NCBI GenBank assembly: GCA_023399505.1
Contig: JAEWOZ010000011.1
Coordinates: forward strand, 1-5,618
Source of the DNA: Fusobacteriota bacterium
GTDB lineage: Bacteria > Fusobacteriota > Fusobacteriia > Bac17 > JAEWOZ01
DNA length: 5,618 nt
Direction of reading: 5' to 3'
Made by a program: the position numbers and the translations under genes. This document shows, one piece after another, positions 1-5,618 of this stretch. The stretch's first letter is position 1, and the number at the start of each line of letters is the position of its first letter. The notes under the pieces were generated by a model that saw only the letters and a list, made by a program, of their open reading frames with translations, searched no databases and was not told the DNA's origin.

Positions 1-1414
1 AAACTACTCTATTTATTCTAGAACTTCTTCCCTAAATCATCATAAAATTGTTAAAGATTTTTTTAAAGAAGTTTATAAAAATGGATATATTTCTAAAGAA
101 AAAGTAAAAATGTACTATTCAGAAGAAGACAAAATGTTTTTACCTGATAGATTTATAACAGGTACTTGCCCTAAATGTAAATATGAGGGAGCTAACGGTG
201 ACCAATGTGAATCATGTGGGTATATTTTAACTAATTCTACTGAATTAATAAACCCTAAATCTAAAATTTCAGGATCTACTCCGATATTGAAAGAGACAGA
301 ACATCTTTATTTTGATTTAGATAAGCTTAGTGGAAAATTAGAAGAGTGGTTAGAAACTAAAAAAGATATATTAAAAAGTAATGTATATGCTGAAGGAAAG
401 AAATGGATTAAAGATGGTCTAAGAAAAAGATCTATAACTAGAGATATGTCTTGGGGAATAAAAGTACCTTTAGAAGGTTTTGAAGATAAAGTATTTTATG
501 TATGGTTTGATGCTCCTATAGGATATATAACATTTGCTGATGAAATAAACAAAATGGATTTTTGGACTAAAGATACAGAAATTTATCACTTTTTAGGTAA
601 AGATAATATTCCTTTCCATATCGTTTTTTGGCCTGCAATGCTTTTAGCAAATAGTAAATTTAATATGCCTTATTATGTTGCAGGCTATAATTACTTAAAC
701 TATGAAGGACAAAAATTCTCTAAAAGTAAAAAAATAGGAGTATTTTGCTATAATCTTTTACATTCAGATATTGATATAGATAGCTTAAGATTTTATTTAA
801 CTTCTGTTCTGCCTGAAAGTAAAGATTCAGATTTTAAATGGGAAGCTTTTAGAAATACAGTTAACGCAGAATTGATAGGCAATATAGCTAACTTTTTTAA
901 TAGAACTTTAAATCTAATATGGAAAAATTTTGAAAACTCAGATCAAGCAACTTTTTCTTATGAAGGAATATATAATGAAGAAGATAAACCTTTATTAGAC
1001 GCTTTGGAAAATTATCCCAAAATTATAGATGAATTATATGAAAAAGTAGAAATTAGAAATGCTCAAAAGAAAATTTTAGAATTAAGTTCAATAGGTAATA
1101 AATATATAGACACTAAAGCGCCATGGAACTTAGCTAAAAATGGAAATATAGAAGAGTTAAAAAAAGTTTTACATCTATCTATTAATTTAGTTAAAACTCT
1201 CTCAATCTTAATAGCACCTGTTATTCCTAAGAAAATAGAAAAATTCTGGAAGGAACAACTCTATTTGAAAGGCTCTCCTTTAGATAAAAATTCTTATAAT
1301 TTTAAAATTGAAAAAGAACATACAATAAAAAAACCTTCCCCTTTATTCCAAAGAATTGAGGAAGATTATTTAAAAAACTTGGAAAAAGAATTTTCTGCAC
1401 CATTTGATATGTAA
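1..1414 (+). CDS. metG: Methionyl-tRNA synthetase, 5'-truncated by the window edge
   Basis: Class I aminoacyl-tRNA synthetase that charges tRNA-Met with methionine in the cytoplasm. The frame is open from base 2, giving 470 visible residues. The Met codon at 110 is internal, because the preceding 36 codons already match the family (SRTSSLNHHKIVKDFF, like the E. coli segment before the zinc domain). By comparison with E. coli about 100 residues are missing, including the HIGH motif. Visible landmarks are a zinc knuckle with C-X2-C-X9-C-X2-C spacing (167-217), the WFDAPIGY segment (from 503), a KFSKS form of the KMSKS loop (713-727), and anticodon-binding residues matching E. coli Asn391/Arg395 (NFFNR, from 890) and Pro460/Trp461 (1121-1126). 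The protein stops soon after the helical anticodon domain (PLFQRIEEDY), so the C-terminal EMAPII-like tRNA-binding domain found in E. coli MetG is absent. The last 49 bp overlap the convergent lipoprotein gene. Identification is secure. Confidence 0.97.
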   Translation, partial: NYSIYSRTSSLNHHKIVKDFFKEVYKNGYISKEKVKMYYSEEDKMFLPDRFITGTCPKCKYEGANGDQCESCGYILTNSTELINPKSKISGSTPILKETEHLYFDLDKLSGKLEEWLETKKDILKSNVYAEGKKWIKDGLRKRSITRDMSWGIKVPLEGFEDKVFYVWFDAPIGYITFADEINKMDFWTKDTEIYHFLGKDNIPFHIVFWPAMLLANSKFNMPYYVAGYNYLNYEGQKFSKSKKIGVFCYNLLHSDIDIDSLRFYLTSVLPESKDSDFKWEAFRNTVNAELIGNIANFFNRTLNLIWKNFENSDQATFSYEGIYNEEDKPLLDALENYPKIIDELYEKVEIRNAQKKILELSSIGNKYIDTKAPWNLAKNGNIEELKKVLHLSINLVKTLSILIAPVIPKKIEKFWKEQLYLKGSPLDKNSYNFKIEKEHTIKKPSPLFQRIEEDYLKNLEKEFSAPFDM

Positions 1415-2232
1415 GTTGTTTCCATTATGAAACCGCTGTCTTCATAATCTTTAATTAATTCAAACTTAATTCTAGGTATAAAAGCTTTTGCTTCATTTAT
1501 AATTTCATTAAAAATTTTATATATTTCGCCTTTAAAATCTTCATCAGATTTATTTATACCAATATTATTAATAAAATTTTTATCTATTTCAAGGTTTTTA
1601 ATATTTTCTTCAAATTTTTTATCAGATCTTTTTAGTCTTTTTATAACTTCTTCTATTATATGCTCATTGGTGAAGAAAGGTATCTTCACTAAATCATTTA
1701 AATTTTTAGCATTTAATACCTCCTTTTGAAGTATTAAATTGTATTTTTCTCCTTCAGTAGGTTCGAAGTCCTTGTATCCAATTTCTTTTTTTCTTACAGT
1801 CTCTTCTAATTTAAAAAGTTCAAGAAAAGTAAAAAAGTTATTTGAGTCATATTTTTCAATTTTAACCTCTTCTTTTAAAATATTTTCATCATGTGAAAGA
1901 GTTTTAACACTTATTAAATTGCCTAAATCATCTTTTGAATATCCTACAAAAAATAAAACAGCTTTGAGAGCACTTCTCATTCCATTTTCAGGAGGCATAG
2001 TTCCTACGCTAATTGTTCCTCTTTGAAATATAAAAAACCATTTTGCTCTCTTTATAATTCCTTTTATTTTAGTAATTTCTTCCTTTTTATTAGAATTATT
2101 AGTATCAATGAAATTAGATTTATTTATATTTTTATTATATACTTTATTATTTTTATTATCTGCCGTTGATTTATTTTCATTTCCACAACTTAAAATGAAA
2201 CATATTCCTATTAAGGATAAAATTTTATGCAT
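1366..2232 (-). CDS. Predicted lipoprotein, paralogue A (family not recognised)
   Basis: A 288-residue predicted lipoprotein of unknown function. The N-terminus has Lys3, a hydrophobic stretch (ILSLIGICFI) and an I-L-S-C lipobox with the lipidated cysteine at Cys16. Leu at -2 is outside the strict consensus but acceptable in spirochaetes. A Lys/Asn-rich, probably disordered tether follows (about 17-55), then a globular part: a strand-like segment with QRGTISVGT (70-78), an ALKAVLFFVGYS segment (89-99), a YDSNNFFTFLELFKLEETV segment (128-146), a charged, probably helical region (about 190-250) and an IPRIKFELI strand near the C-terminus. It is clearly homologous to the 2368-3285 product throughout. 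AAGGAG lies 12 bases before the ATG. Residues 273-288 are encoded antisense to the end of metG and have no counterpart in the paralogue. Surface or periplasmic location is inferred from the lipobox; the role is unknown. Confidence 0.85.
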   Translation of the reverse strand: MHKILSLIGICFILSCGNENKSTADNKNNKVYNKNINKSNFIDTNNSNKKEEITKIKGIIKRAKWFFIFQRGTISVGTMPPENGMRSALKAVLFFVGYSKDDLGNLISVKTLSHDENILKEEVKIEKYDSNNFFTFLELFKLEETVRKKEIGYKDFEPTEGEKYNLILQKEVLNAKNLNDLVKIPFFTNEHIIEEVIKRLKRSDKKFEENIKNLEIDKNFINNIGINKSDEDFKGEIYKIFNEIINEAKAFIPRIKFELIKDYEDSGFIMETTYISNGAENSFSKFFK

Positions 2233-2326
2233 AATTATTTATTTCTCCTTTATGGTTTTAATTATTATATTTTAATTTTAACTTTTTTAGACCAAAAAGC
2301 TAAATGTTTTTTAAATTTCCTATAAT
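2153..2326. repeat. Direct repeat copy 1: lipoprotein promoter, leader and signal-peptide DNA
   Basis: This stretch covers the start of lipoprotein A and its upstream region, and matches 3206-3375. The coding half (2153-2232) aligns without gaps with 3206-3285 and shows 5 mismatches in 80 positions by hand count. The upstream half aligns with small gaps: shared blocks include the AAGGAG site, a TATAAT box, TTAAAATT and AGCTTTTT (minus-strand reading). Similarity ends at plus-strand CCTATAAT (2319-2326). Confidence 0.85.
2264..2292 (-). promoter_or_regulatory. Putative promoter of lipoprotein A
   Basis: On the minus strand a perfect TATAAT -10 box occupies 2264-2269, about 32 bases before the start codon, giving a 5' leader of about 25 bases. 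With a 17-base spacer the -35 position reads GTCTAA (2287-2292), a poor match to TTGACA. The box is conserved in the same place before the paralogous gene, which supports function. The A/T-rich context makes chance TATAAT matches common. Confidence 0.5.
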
Positions 2327-2367
2327 TACAAAAAACGAAAAAGCAATTTGAATTTTTGAATATATAG

Positions 2368-3285
2368 CTAATTCATAGTTATTTGTATCTTATAACTTCC
2401 AATTTTTCCTTTTTCGATTATTTCAAATTCTATTTTAGGTATAAAATTCTTAGCTTCATTAACAATTTGAACAACAATTTTATATATTTCACTTTTAAAA
2501 TCTTTTTGAAATTTTTCTATTCTCTCTGCTTTTATTAAACTTTTATCATTCTCAAGTTCATTAATCTCTTTTTCGAATTTTTTGCTAGATTTCTTTAGTC
2601 TTTCTATAATTTCTTCTCTTACGTAATTTAATTCAAAAAAGGAGCATTTTAATAATTGATTTAGGTTTGTAGCTTTTATTATATCTTCTTTAAGATTTAG
2701 ATTATATTTTTCTCCAAGTGCAACTATAAAAATTTTCTTTTCAATAGTGCCCTCTAGTTTAAAGAGATCAGTAAAGCTTAGAAAGTTATTTGGATCATAT
2801 TTTTTAATCTCATTTTTATCCTTTATAATTTCCTTTAAACTATCATATTGATTTGACATAACTGTAGTGCTTGATAATTCTCCTGTTGAAAATTTTACGA
2901 AGAATAGAACAGATTTGAGAGAATCTTCAATCTCTTTTTGAGGCTCAGAAGTTCCTAAGCTAAAAAATCCACGCTGAGTTGTAAGAAAATAAGTTAATTT
3001 TGTTTTTTTTATATTTTGATTTTTAAAAGGAGATTTTTTACTTTCTATAATGCTATTACTGGAACTAGAAAAGGAAATTTCATTTCCGTTTATATCGAAA
3101 ATTTTAGGTTTATTTTCTCCTTGTTCAGTTTGCTTTTTGTTATCTGCCTCAAAATCATTTTTATTATCCGCGAAGTTAGTTTTATCATTTTTATTTAAAG
3201 TTTTTTTATTATCTGCTGTTGATTTATTCTCATTTCCACAACTTAAAATGAAAAATATTCCTATTAACGATAAAATTTTATACAT
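2368..3285 (-). CDS. Predicted lipoprotein, paralogue B (family not recognised)
   Basis: A 305-residue predicted lipoprotein, tandem paralogue of the 1366-2232 product. The signal peptide is almost identical (ILSLIGIFFILSC, Cys16), followed by the shared GNENKSTADNK. The tether is longer than in paralogue A (about 17-95) and contains three ADNK units (24-27, 39-42, 47-50) and a Ser run (71-76). The globular part repeats the landmarks of paralogue A: TTQRGFFSLGT (102-112), SLKSVLFFV (122-130), YDPNNFLSFTDLFKLEGT (163-180), GEKYNL (191-196), a Lys/Glu-rich predicted helix (about 221-280) and IPKIEFEII (282-290). It ends at ITMN, without the C-terminal tail of paralogue A. AAGGAG sits 7 bases before the ATG. 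The gene is divergent from recA and separated from it by 128 bp. No catalytic motif or known domain was recognised; the sequence supports exported-lipoprotein status only. Confidence 0.87.
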   Translation of the reverse strand: MYKILSLIGIFFILSCGNENKSTADNKKTLNKNDKTNFADNKNDFEADNKKQTEQGENKPKIFDINGNEISFSSSSNSIIESKKSPFKNQNIKKTKLTYFLTTQRGFFSLGTSEPQKEIEDSLKSVLFFVKFSTGELSSTTVMSNQYDSLKEIIKDKNEIKKYDPNNFLSFTDLFKLEGTIEKKIFIVALGEKYNLNLKEDIIKATNLNQLLKCSFFELNYVREEIIERLKKSSKKFEKEINELENDKSLIKAERIEKFQKDFKSEIYKIVVQIVNEAKNFIPKIEFEIIEKGKIGSYKIQITMN

Positions 3286-3375
3286 AATTATTCTCCTTTA
3301 TAATACAAATTATTATATTTCAATTTTAACTCTTTTTAGATCAAAAAGCTAAATATTTTCTAAAATTCCTATAAT
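3206..3375. repeat. Direct repeat copy 2: lipoprotein promoter, leader and signal-peptide DNA
   Basis: Partner of the 2153-2326 block, in the same orientation. It covers the first 27 codons of lipoprotein B, its ribosome binding site and its upstream region. The right end (CCTATAAT, 3368-3375) lies inside the recA promoter region, immediately before the proposed recA extended -10 box, so the duplicated unit apparently included part of the recA upstream DNA. Confidence 0.85.
3312..3340 (-). promoter_or_regulatory. Putative promoter of lipoprotein B
   Basis: On the minus strand TATAAT occupies 3312-3317, about 26 bases before the start codon. The -35 position at 17-base spacing reads TCTAAA (3335-3340), again poor. 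The same arrangement upstream of lipoprotein A suggests both genes inherited one promoter. It lies back to back with the recA promoter in the 128-bp divergent gap 3286-3413. Confidence 0.5.
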
Positions 3376-3385
3376 GTGCTATAAT
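3357..3385 (+). promoter_or_regulatory. Putative recA promoter with extended -10
   Basis: TG at 3377-3378, one base, then a perfect TATAAT at 3380-3385 form an extended -10 element, about 28 bases before the recA ATG. The -35 position at 17-base spacing is weak (TTTCTA, 3357-3362), as is common with an extended -10. A second TATAAT at 3370-3375 is an alternative. No recognisable LexA box was seen between 3286 and 3413, so SOS control cannot be claimed from sequence. Confidence 0.55.
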
Positions 3386-3413
3386 TTTTTAATAATCAAA
3401 TGCGAGGTGAAAA

Positions 3414-4436
3414 ATGGCAAAAGATGAAAAAGTTAATTTAAATTCAAAAGATGATAAAAGTAAAGTATTAGAATTAGCTATAAAACATATTCAAAAAGAA
3501 TATGGTGATGGCTATATAATGCGTATGGGTGATCATACAAAATTAGCTATTGAAACTATACCTACAGGTAGTTTATATATAGATTCAGCTTTAGGAGTAG
3601 GTGGTTTACCTAAAGGTAGGGTTGTTGAAGTATATGGCCCAGAAGCTTCAGGTAAAACTACTATAGCTCTACAGGTTATAGCACAGTCACAAAAAAGAGG
3701 TGGTACAGCAGCTTTTATAGATGCTGAACATGCTTTAGATCCTAAATATGCTGCAAACTTAGGTGTAAAAGTTGAAGATCTTCTTATATCACAGCCTGAT
3801 AATGGAGAACAAGCATTAGAAATAGCAGACGTTTTAGTTAGAAGTGGAGCAATAGATGTTATAGTTATAGACTCAGTAGCTGCTCTAGTTCCAAAAGCTG
3901 AAATTGAAGGTGATATGGGTGATACTCAAATTGGTTTACAAGCAAGACTAATGAGTCAAGCTTTAAGAAAATTAACAGGTAATTTGGCTAAGTCTAAAAC
4001 TTTGATGATTTTCATTAATCAAATAAGAGAAAAAGTTGCAACATTTGGCTTTGGTCCTTCCGAAACTACTTCAGGTGGAAGAGCTTTAAAGTTCTATGCA
4101 TCTGTTAGATTAGATGTAAGAAGAATTGGATCTGTAAAGCAAGGCGATCAAGCCATAGGTAATGAAGTTAAAGTTAAAGTTACTAAAAATAAAGTAGCAC
4201 CTCCTTTTAAAGAGGTTGTAGTAGAGATAATGTATGGTAAAGGTATCTCTGCGGAAGCTGAAATATTAGATATGGCTGTAGATCAAGGATTAGTAAATAA
4301 AAGTGGTTCTTGGTTTAGTATGGGTGAAAGAAAATTAGGTCAAGGTAAGGAATCTGTAAAAAAGCTTTTAGAAGAAGATAAAAACTTATATAATGATCTA
4401 AGAACTAAAGTAACAGAAAATCTTAAAAAAGCTTAG
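3414..4436 (+). CDS. recA: Recombinase RecA
   Basis: ATP-dependent strand-exchange protein acting in homologous recombination and, where a LexA system exists, SOS coprotease activation. The 340 residues cover the whole core. Visible motifs are Walker A GPEASGKT (75-82), [10 protein letters not shown] with the catalytic-type Glu105 (E. coli Glu96), Walker B VIVIDS ending in Asp153-Ser154 (E. coli Asp144), loop L1 around [10 protein letters not shown] (161-170), and NQIR with Gln203 (E. coli Gln194). Loop L2 reads [16 protein letters not shown] (207-222), one residue longer than in E. coli, with Pro-Ser where SPE or NPE is usual. The C-terminus is short and basic (ENLKKA), lacking the acidic tail that tempers E. 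coli RecA. A GAGGTGA ribosome binding site (3404-3410) fixes the start. No recX follows; a peroxiredoxin gene begins 70 bp downstream behind its own promoter. Confidence 0.98.
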   Translation: MAKDEKVNLNSKDDKSKVLELAIKHIQKEYGDGYIMRMGDHTKLAIETIPTGSLYIDSALGVGGLPKGRVVEVYGPEASGKTTIALQVIAQSQKRGGTAAFIDAEHALDPKYAANLGVKVEDLLISQPDNGEQALEIADVLVRSGAIDVIVIDSVAALVPKAEIEGDMGDTQIGLQARLMSQALRKLTGNLAKSKTLMIFINQIREKVATFGFGPSETTSGGRALKFYASVRLDVRRIGSVKQGDQAIGNEVKVKVTKNKVAPPFKEVVVEIMYGKGISAEAEILDMAVDQGLVNKSGSWFSMGERKLGQGKESVKKLLEEDKNLYNDLRTKVTENLKKA

Positions 4437-4443
4437 TTCTTAA

Positions 4444-4472
4444 TTGACCTTCATTAAAATATGTGTTAAAAT
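4444..4472 (+). promoter_or_regulatory. Promoter of ahpC-nfo
   Basis: TTGACC (4444-4449) and TAAAAT (4467-4472) are separated by exactly 17 bases, and TG-T at 4464-4466 adds an extended -10. This is the best sigma-70-type promoter in the window. It starts 7 bases after the recA stop codon and leaves a leader of about 28 bases before the ahpC ATG. It allows ahpC-nfo to be expressed independently of recA, although read-through from recA is also possible because no terminator is evident. Confidence 0.7.
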
Positions 4473-4506
4473 ACTCCAAAATTTAATTTTTAGAGAGAGG
4501 CTTTAA

Positions 4507-5064
4507 ATGAAAATAGGTAACGCTGTTCCAAATATTAAATTCAACATATTTCATAATAAAGATATATATGAAGTAAGTTTAGAAAATTATAAAGATAAAT
4601 GGATTGTTCTATTCTTTTATCCTGCTGACTTTACCTTTGTATGTCCAACAGAGTTAGAAGGATTAGCTAAAGCTTATGACGATTTCAAAAAATTAAATGC
4701 TGAAGTAATTAGCGTAAGTAGAGACAGTGCTTTCGTTCACAAAGCTTGGAAAGAAAGTGAGCCAAGGCTTAAAGATATAAATTATCCTATGGCCGCAGAT
4801 GTTAAAGGTGAATTAGGTGAAATGTTTAGTACTTTAGCAGAAGACGGCCTCTCATATAGAGCTACAATTATTATAAGTCCAGAAAGAATAGTTAAATCTA
4901 TTGAAATAAATGACAATAATGTAGGAAGAAATATTCAAGAAACTTTTAGAAAGTTACAAGCTCTAACATATGTGTCTAAAAATAAAGGTCAAGTATGTCC
5001 TTTAAATTGGTCACCTGATAAAGAAGCTTTAAAACTTCCTGAATATACCGTTCTTAAAAAGTAG
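4507..5064 (+). CDS. ahpC: AhpC/Prx1-type 2-Cys peroxiredoxin
   Basis: Cytoplasmic thiol peroxidase that reduces hydrogen peroxide and organic hydroperoxides. The 185-residue length is typical for AhpC. The peroxidatic site is the PxxxTxxC motif, PADFTFVC at 39-46, giving Pro39, Thr43 and peroxidatic Cys46. The conserved active-site Arg is Arg118 (SYRAT). The resolving cysteine is Cys164 in QVCPLNW, so this is a typical 2-Cys enzyme. The AhpC-like C-terminus has no YF ending of the kind that makes eukaryotic Prx enzymes prone to over-oxidation. No ahpF or thioredoxin reductase gene is visible, so the reductant is unknown. GAGAGG (4495-4500) lies 6 bases before the ATG. The gene has its own strong-looking promoter and is followed 8 bp later by nfo, which points to a shared oxidative-damage transcript. 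The symbol is assigned by family; a general tpx/prx name would also be acceptable. Confidence 0.95.
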   Translation: MKIGNAVPNIKFNIFHNKDIYEVSLENYKDKWIVLFFYPADFTFVCPTELEGLAKAYDDFKKLNAEVISVSRDSAFVHKAWKESEPRLKDINYPMAADVKGELGEMFSTLAEDGLSYRATIIISPERIVKSIEINDNNVGRNIQETFRKLQALTYVSKNKGQVCPLNWSPDKEALKLPEYTVLKK

Positions 5065-5072
5065 AGGTTATC

Positions 5073-5618
5073 ATGAAACGAATAGGAGCTCATGTTAGCG
5101 CAGCAGGAGGAGTTGATCAAGCTCCTCTTAATGCTTTAAGAATAGGAGCTAATGCATTTGCTTTATGGGTTAAAAACTCTAAACAATGGTTTAGCGACCC
5201 TTTTGATGAAGAGACAATTGTTAAATTTGAAAAAAACTTAAAAGAATCTAAAATAGATGCCAAGTACGTTTTACCTCATGGCTCTTATTTATTAAATCTT
5301 GGTAGTCCAAAAGAGAGTCTACAAGAGATGTCTTTCAAAAGTCTAGTGAACGAACTAAATAAATGCTCAAGCTTAGGCTTAAAATATTTAAATATACATC
5401 CAGGAAGTCATTTAAAAGAGATTTCAGAGGAAAAATGTTTAGAAAATATAGCTGAAAATATAAACAAAGCTCATTCTTATACTCATAAAGATACTGCAGT
5501 TATTTTAGAAGCAACCGCAGGTCAAGGAAGTAATGTGGGATATAAATTTGAGCATCTTGCAAAAATAATTGAAAATGTAGAAGATAAAAGTAGGGTAGGC
5601 TTTTGTATGGATACGTGT
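5073..5618 (+). CDS. nfo: Endonuclease IV (AP endonuclease), 3'-truncated by the window edge
   Basis: Metal-dependent apurinic/apyrimidinic endonuclease of base excision repair, which nicks 5' of abasic sites and removes blocked 3' ends left by oxidative damage. The first 182 codons are present, out of about 280-285 expected, and run open to the last base. The start MKRIGAHVSAAGG is the classic family N-terminus. Zinc ligands visible by comparison with E. coli Nfo are His69 (LPHGSYLLNLG), His109 (IHPGSH), Glu146 (ILEATAGQGSN; E. coli Glu145) and Asp180 (CMDTC; E. coli Asp179). The remaining ligands lie beyond the window. The segment FALWVKNSKQW has Trp-Val where the E. coli enzyme has Phe-Thr. 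The GAGG ribosome binding site (5064-5067) overlaps the ahpC stop codon and the gap is only 8 bp, so translational coupling to ahpC is likely. Confidence 0.97.
   Translation, partial: MKRIGAHVSAAGGVDQAPLNALRIGANAFALWVKNSKQWFSDPFDEETIVKFEKNLKESKIDAKYVLPHGSYLLNLGSPKESLQEMSFKSLVNELNKCSSLGLKYLNIHPGSHLKEISEEKCLENIAENINKAHSYTHKDTAVILEATAGQGSNVGYKFEHLAKIIENVEDKSRVGFCMDTC

Noticed and set aside
110..112. ATG at 110 as the metG start codon
   Set aside because: Codons 2-109 are open in the same frame and encode conserved MetRS sequence, so the gene starts upstream of the window.
1739..2026. Plus-strand open frame of 95 codons
   Set aside because: It lies wholly antisense to lipoprotein A, has no convincing ribosome binding site and its translation resembles no family; it is a shadow of the real gene.
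2327..2367. Terminator downstream of lipoprotein B
   Set aside because: The minus strand has T-rich runs (GCTTTTTCGTTTTTTG) but no stable stem before them. The TTGAA motifs here are direct rather than inverted repeats.
1366..3285. The lipoprotein pair as a mobile-element cargo or phage island
   Set aside because: No transposase, integrase, tRNA, flanking inverted repeats or obvious compositional shift was seen; a local tandem duplication explains the pair.
3016..3352. Two overlapping plus-strand open frames (3016-3198 and 3050-3352) with hydrophobic translations
   Set aside because: They are antisense to the N-terminal part of lipoprotein B and its promoter. The hydrophobic, Phe/Leu-rich look comes from reading Lys/Asn/Glu-rich codons backwards.
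4478..4490. PerR/Fur-like operator in the ahpC leader
   Set aside because: AAAATTTAATTTT is loosely palindromic but does not match the PerR box closely, and such palindromes are expected by chance in AT-rich DNA.
4437..4506. Intrinsic terminator after recA
   Set aside because: Only a 5-bp TTAAT/ATTAA inverted repeat (4440-4457) was found, without GC pairs or a following T-run; it overlaps the ahpC promoter.

Overview
The window is strongly AT-rich, densely coding and uses the standard genetic code: UGG encodes the Trp codons and UGA does not interrupt the frames. It most resembles a low-GC bacterial chromosome. A spirochaete, perhaps Brachyspira-like, is my best guess. The support is two surface-type lipoproteins with a relaxed I-L-S-C lipobox and Lys/Asn/Asp-rich tethers, together with ordinary housekeeping genes carrying good Shine-Dalgarno sites. 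No rRNA or database comparison backs this, so the taxon is an inference of moderate-to-low confidence.

Layout. Positions 1-1414 (+) hold the 3' part of metG (methionyl-tRNA synthetase, E. coli-type zinc knuckle); its N-terminus and HIGH motif lie outside the window. Positions 1366-2232 and 2368-3285 (both -) are two tandem paralogous genes for predicted lipoproteins of a family I do not recognise. The first converges on metG and overlaps it by 49 bp. Positions 3414-4436 (+) are a full-length recA, divergent from the second lipoprotein gene. Positions 4507-5064 (+) are a 2-Cys peroxiredoxin of the AhpC/Prx1 type, preceded by the clearest promoter in the window. Positions 5073-5618 (+) are the 5' part of nfo (endonuclease IV), 8 bp after ahpC and cut off by the window end.

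How they fit together. recA, ahpC and nfo form a co-directional block with a damage-tolerance theme: peroxide removal, abasic-site incision and recombinational repair. ahpC and nfo look translationally coupled. The lipoprotein pair lies on the opposite strand between metG and recA and looks like a local tandem duplication. Promoter region, ribosome binding site and signal peptide are nearly the same in both copies at DNA level, whereas the mature proteins have diverged. The duplicated block appears to extend into the recA promoter region, so the duplication probably arose at the recA-proximal copy.

No RNA genes, CRISPR arrays, insertion sequences or convincing intrinsic terminators were seen. 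The most unusual points are the lipoprotein pair itself, the antisense overlap that gives the first lipoprotein an extra C-terminal tail, and a slightly non-standard DNA-binding loop L2 in RecA. I found no strong evidence for a wholly new multi-gene system.
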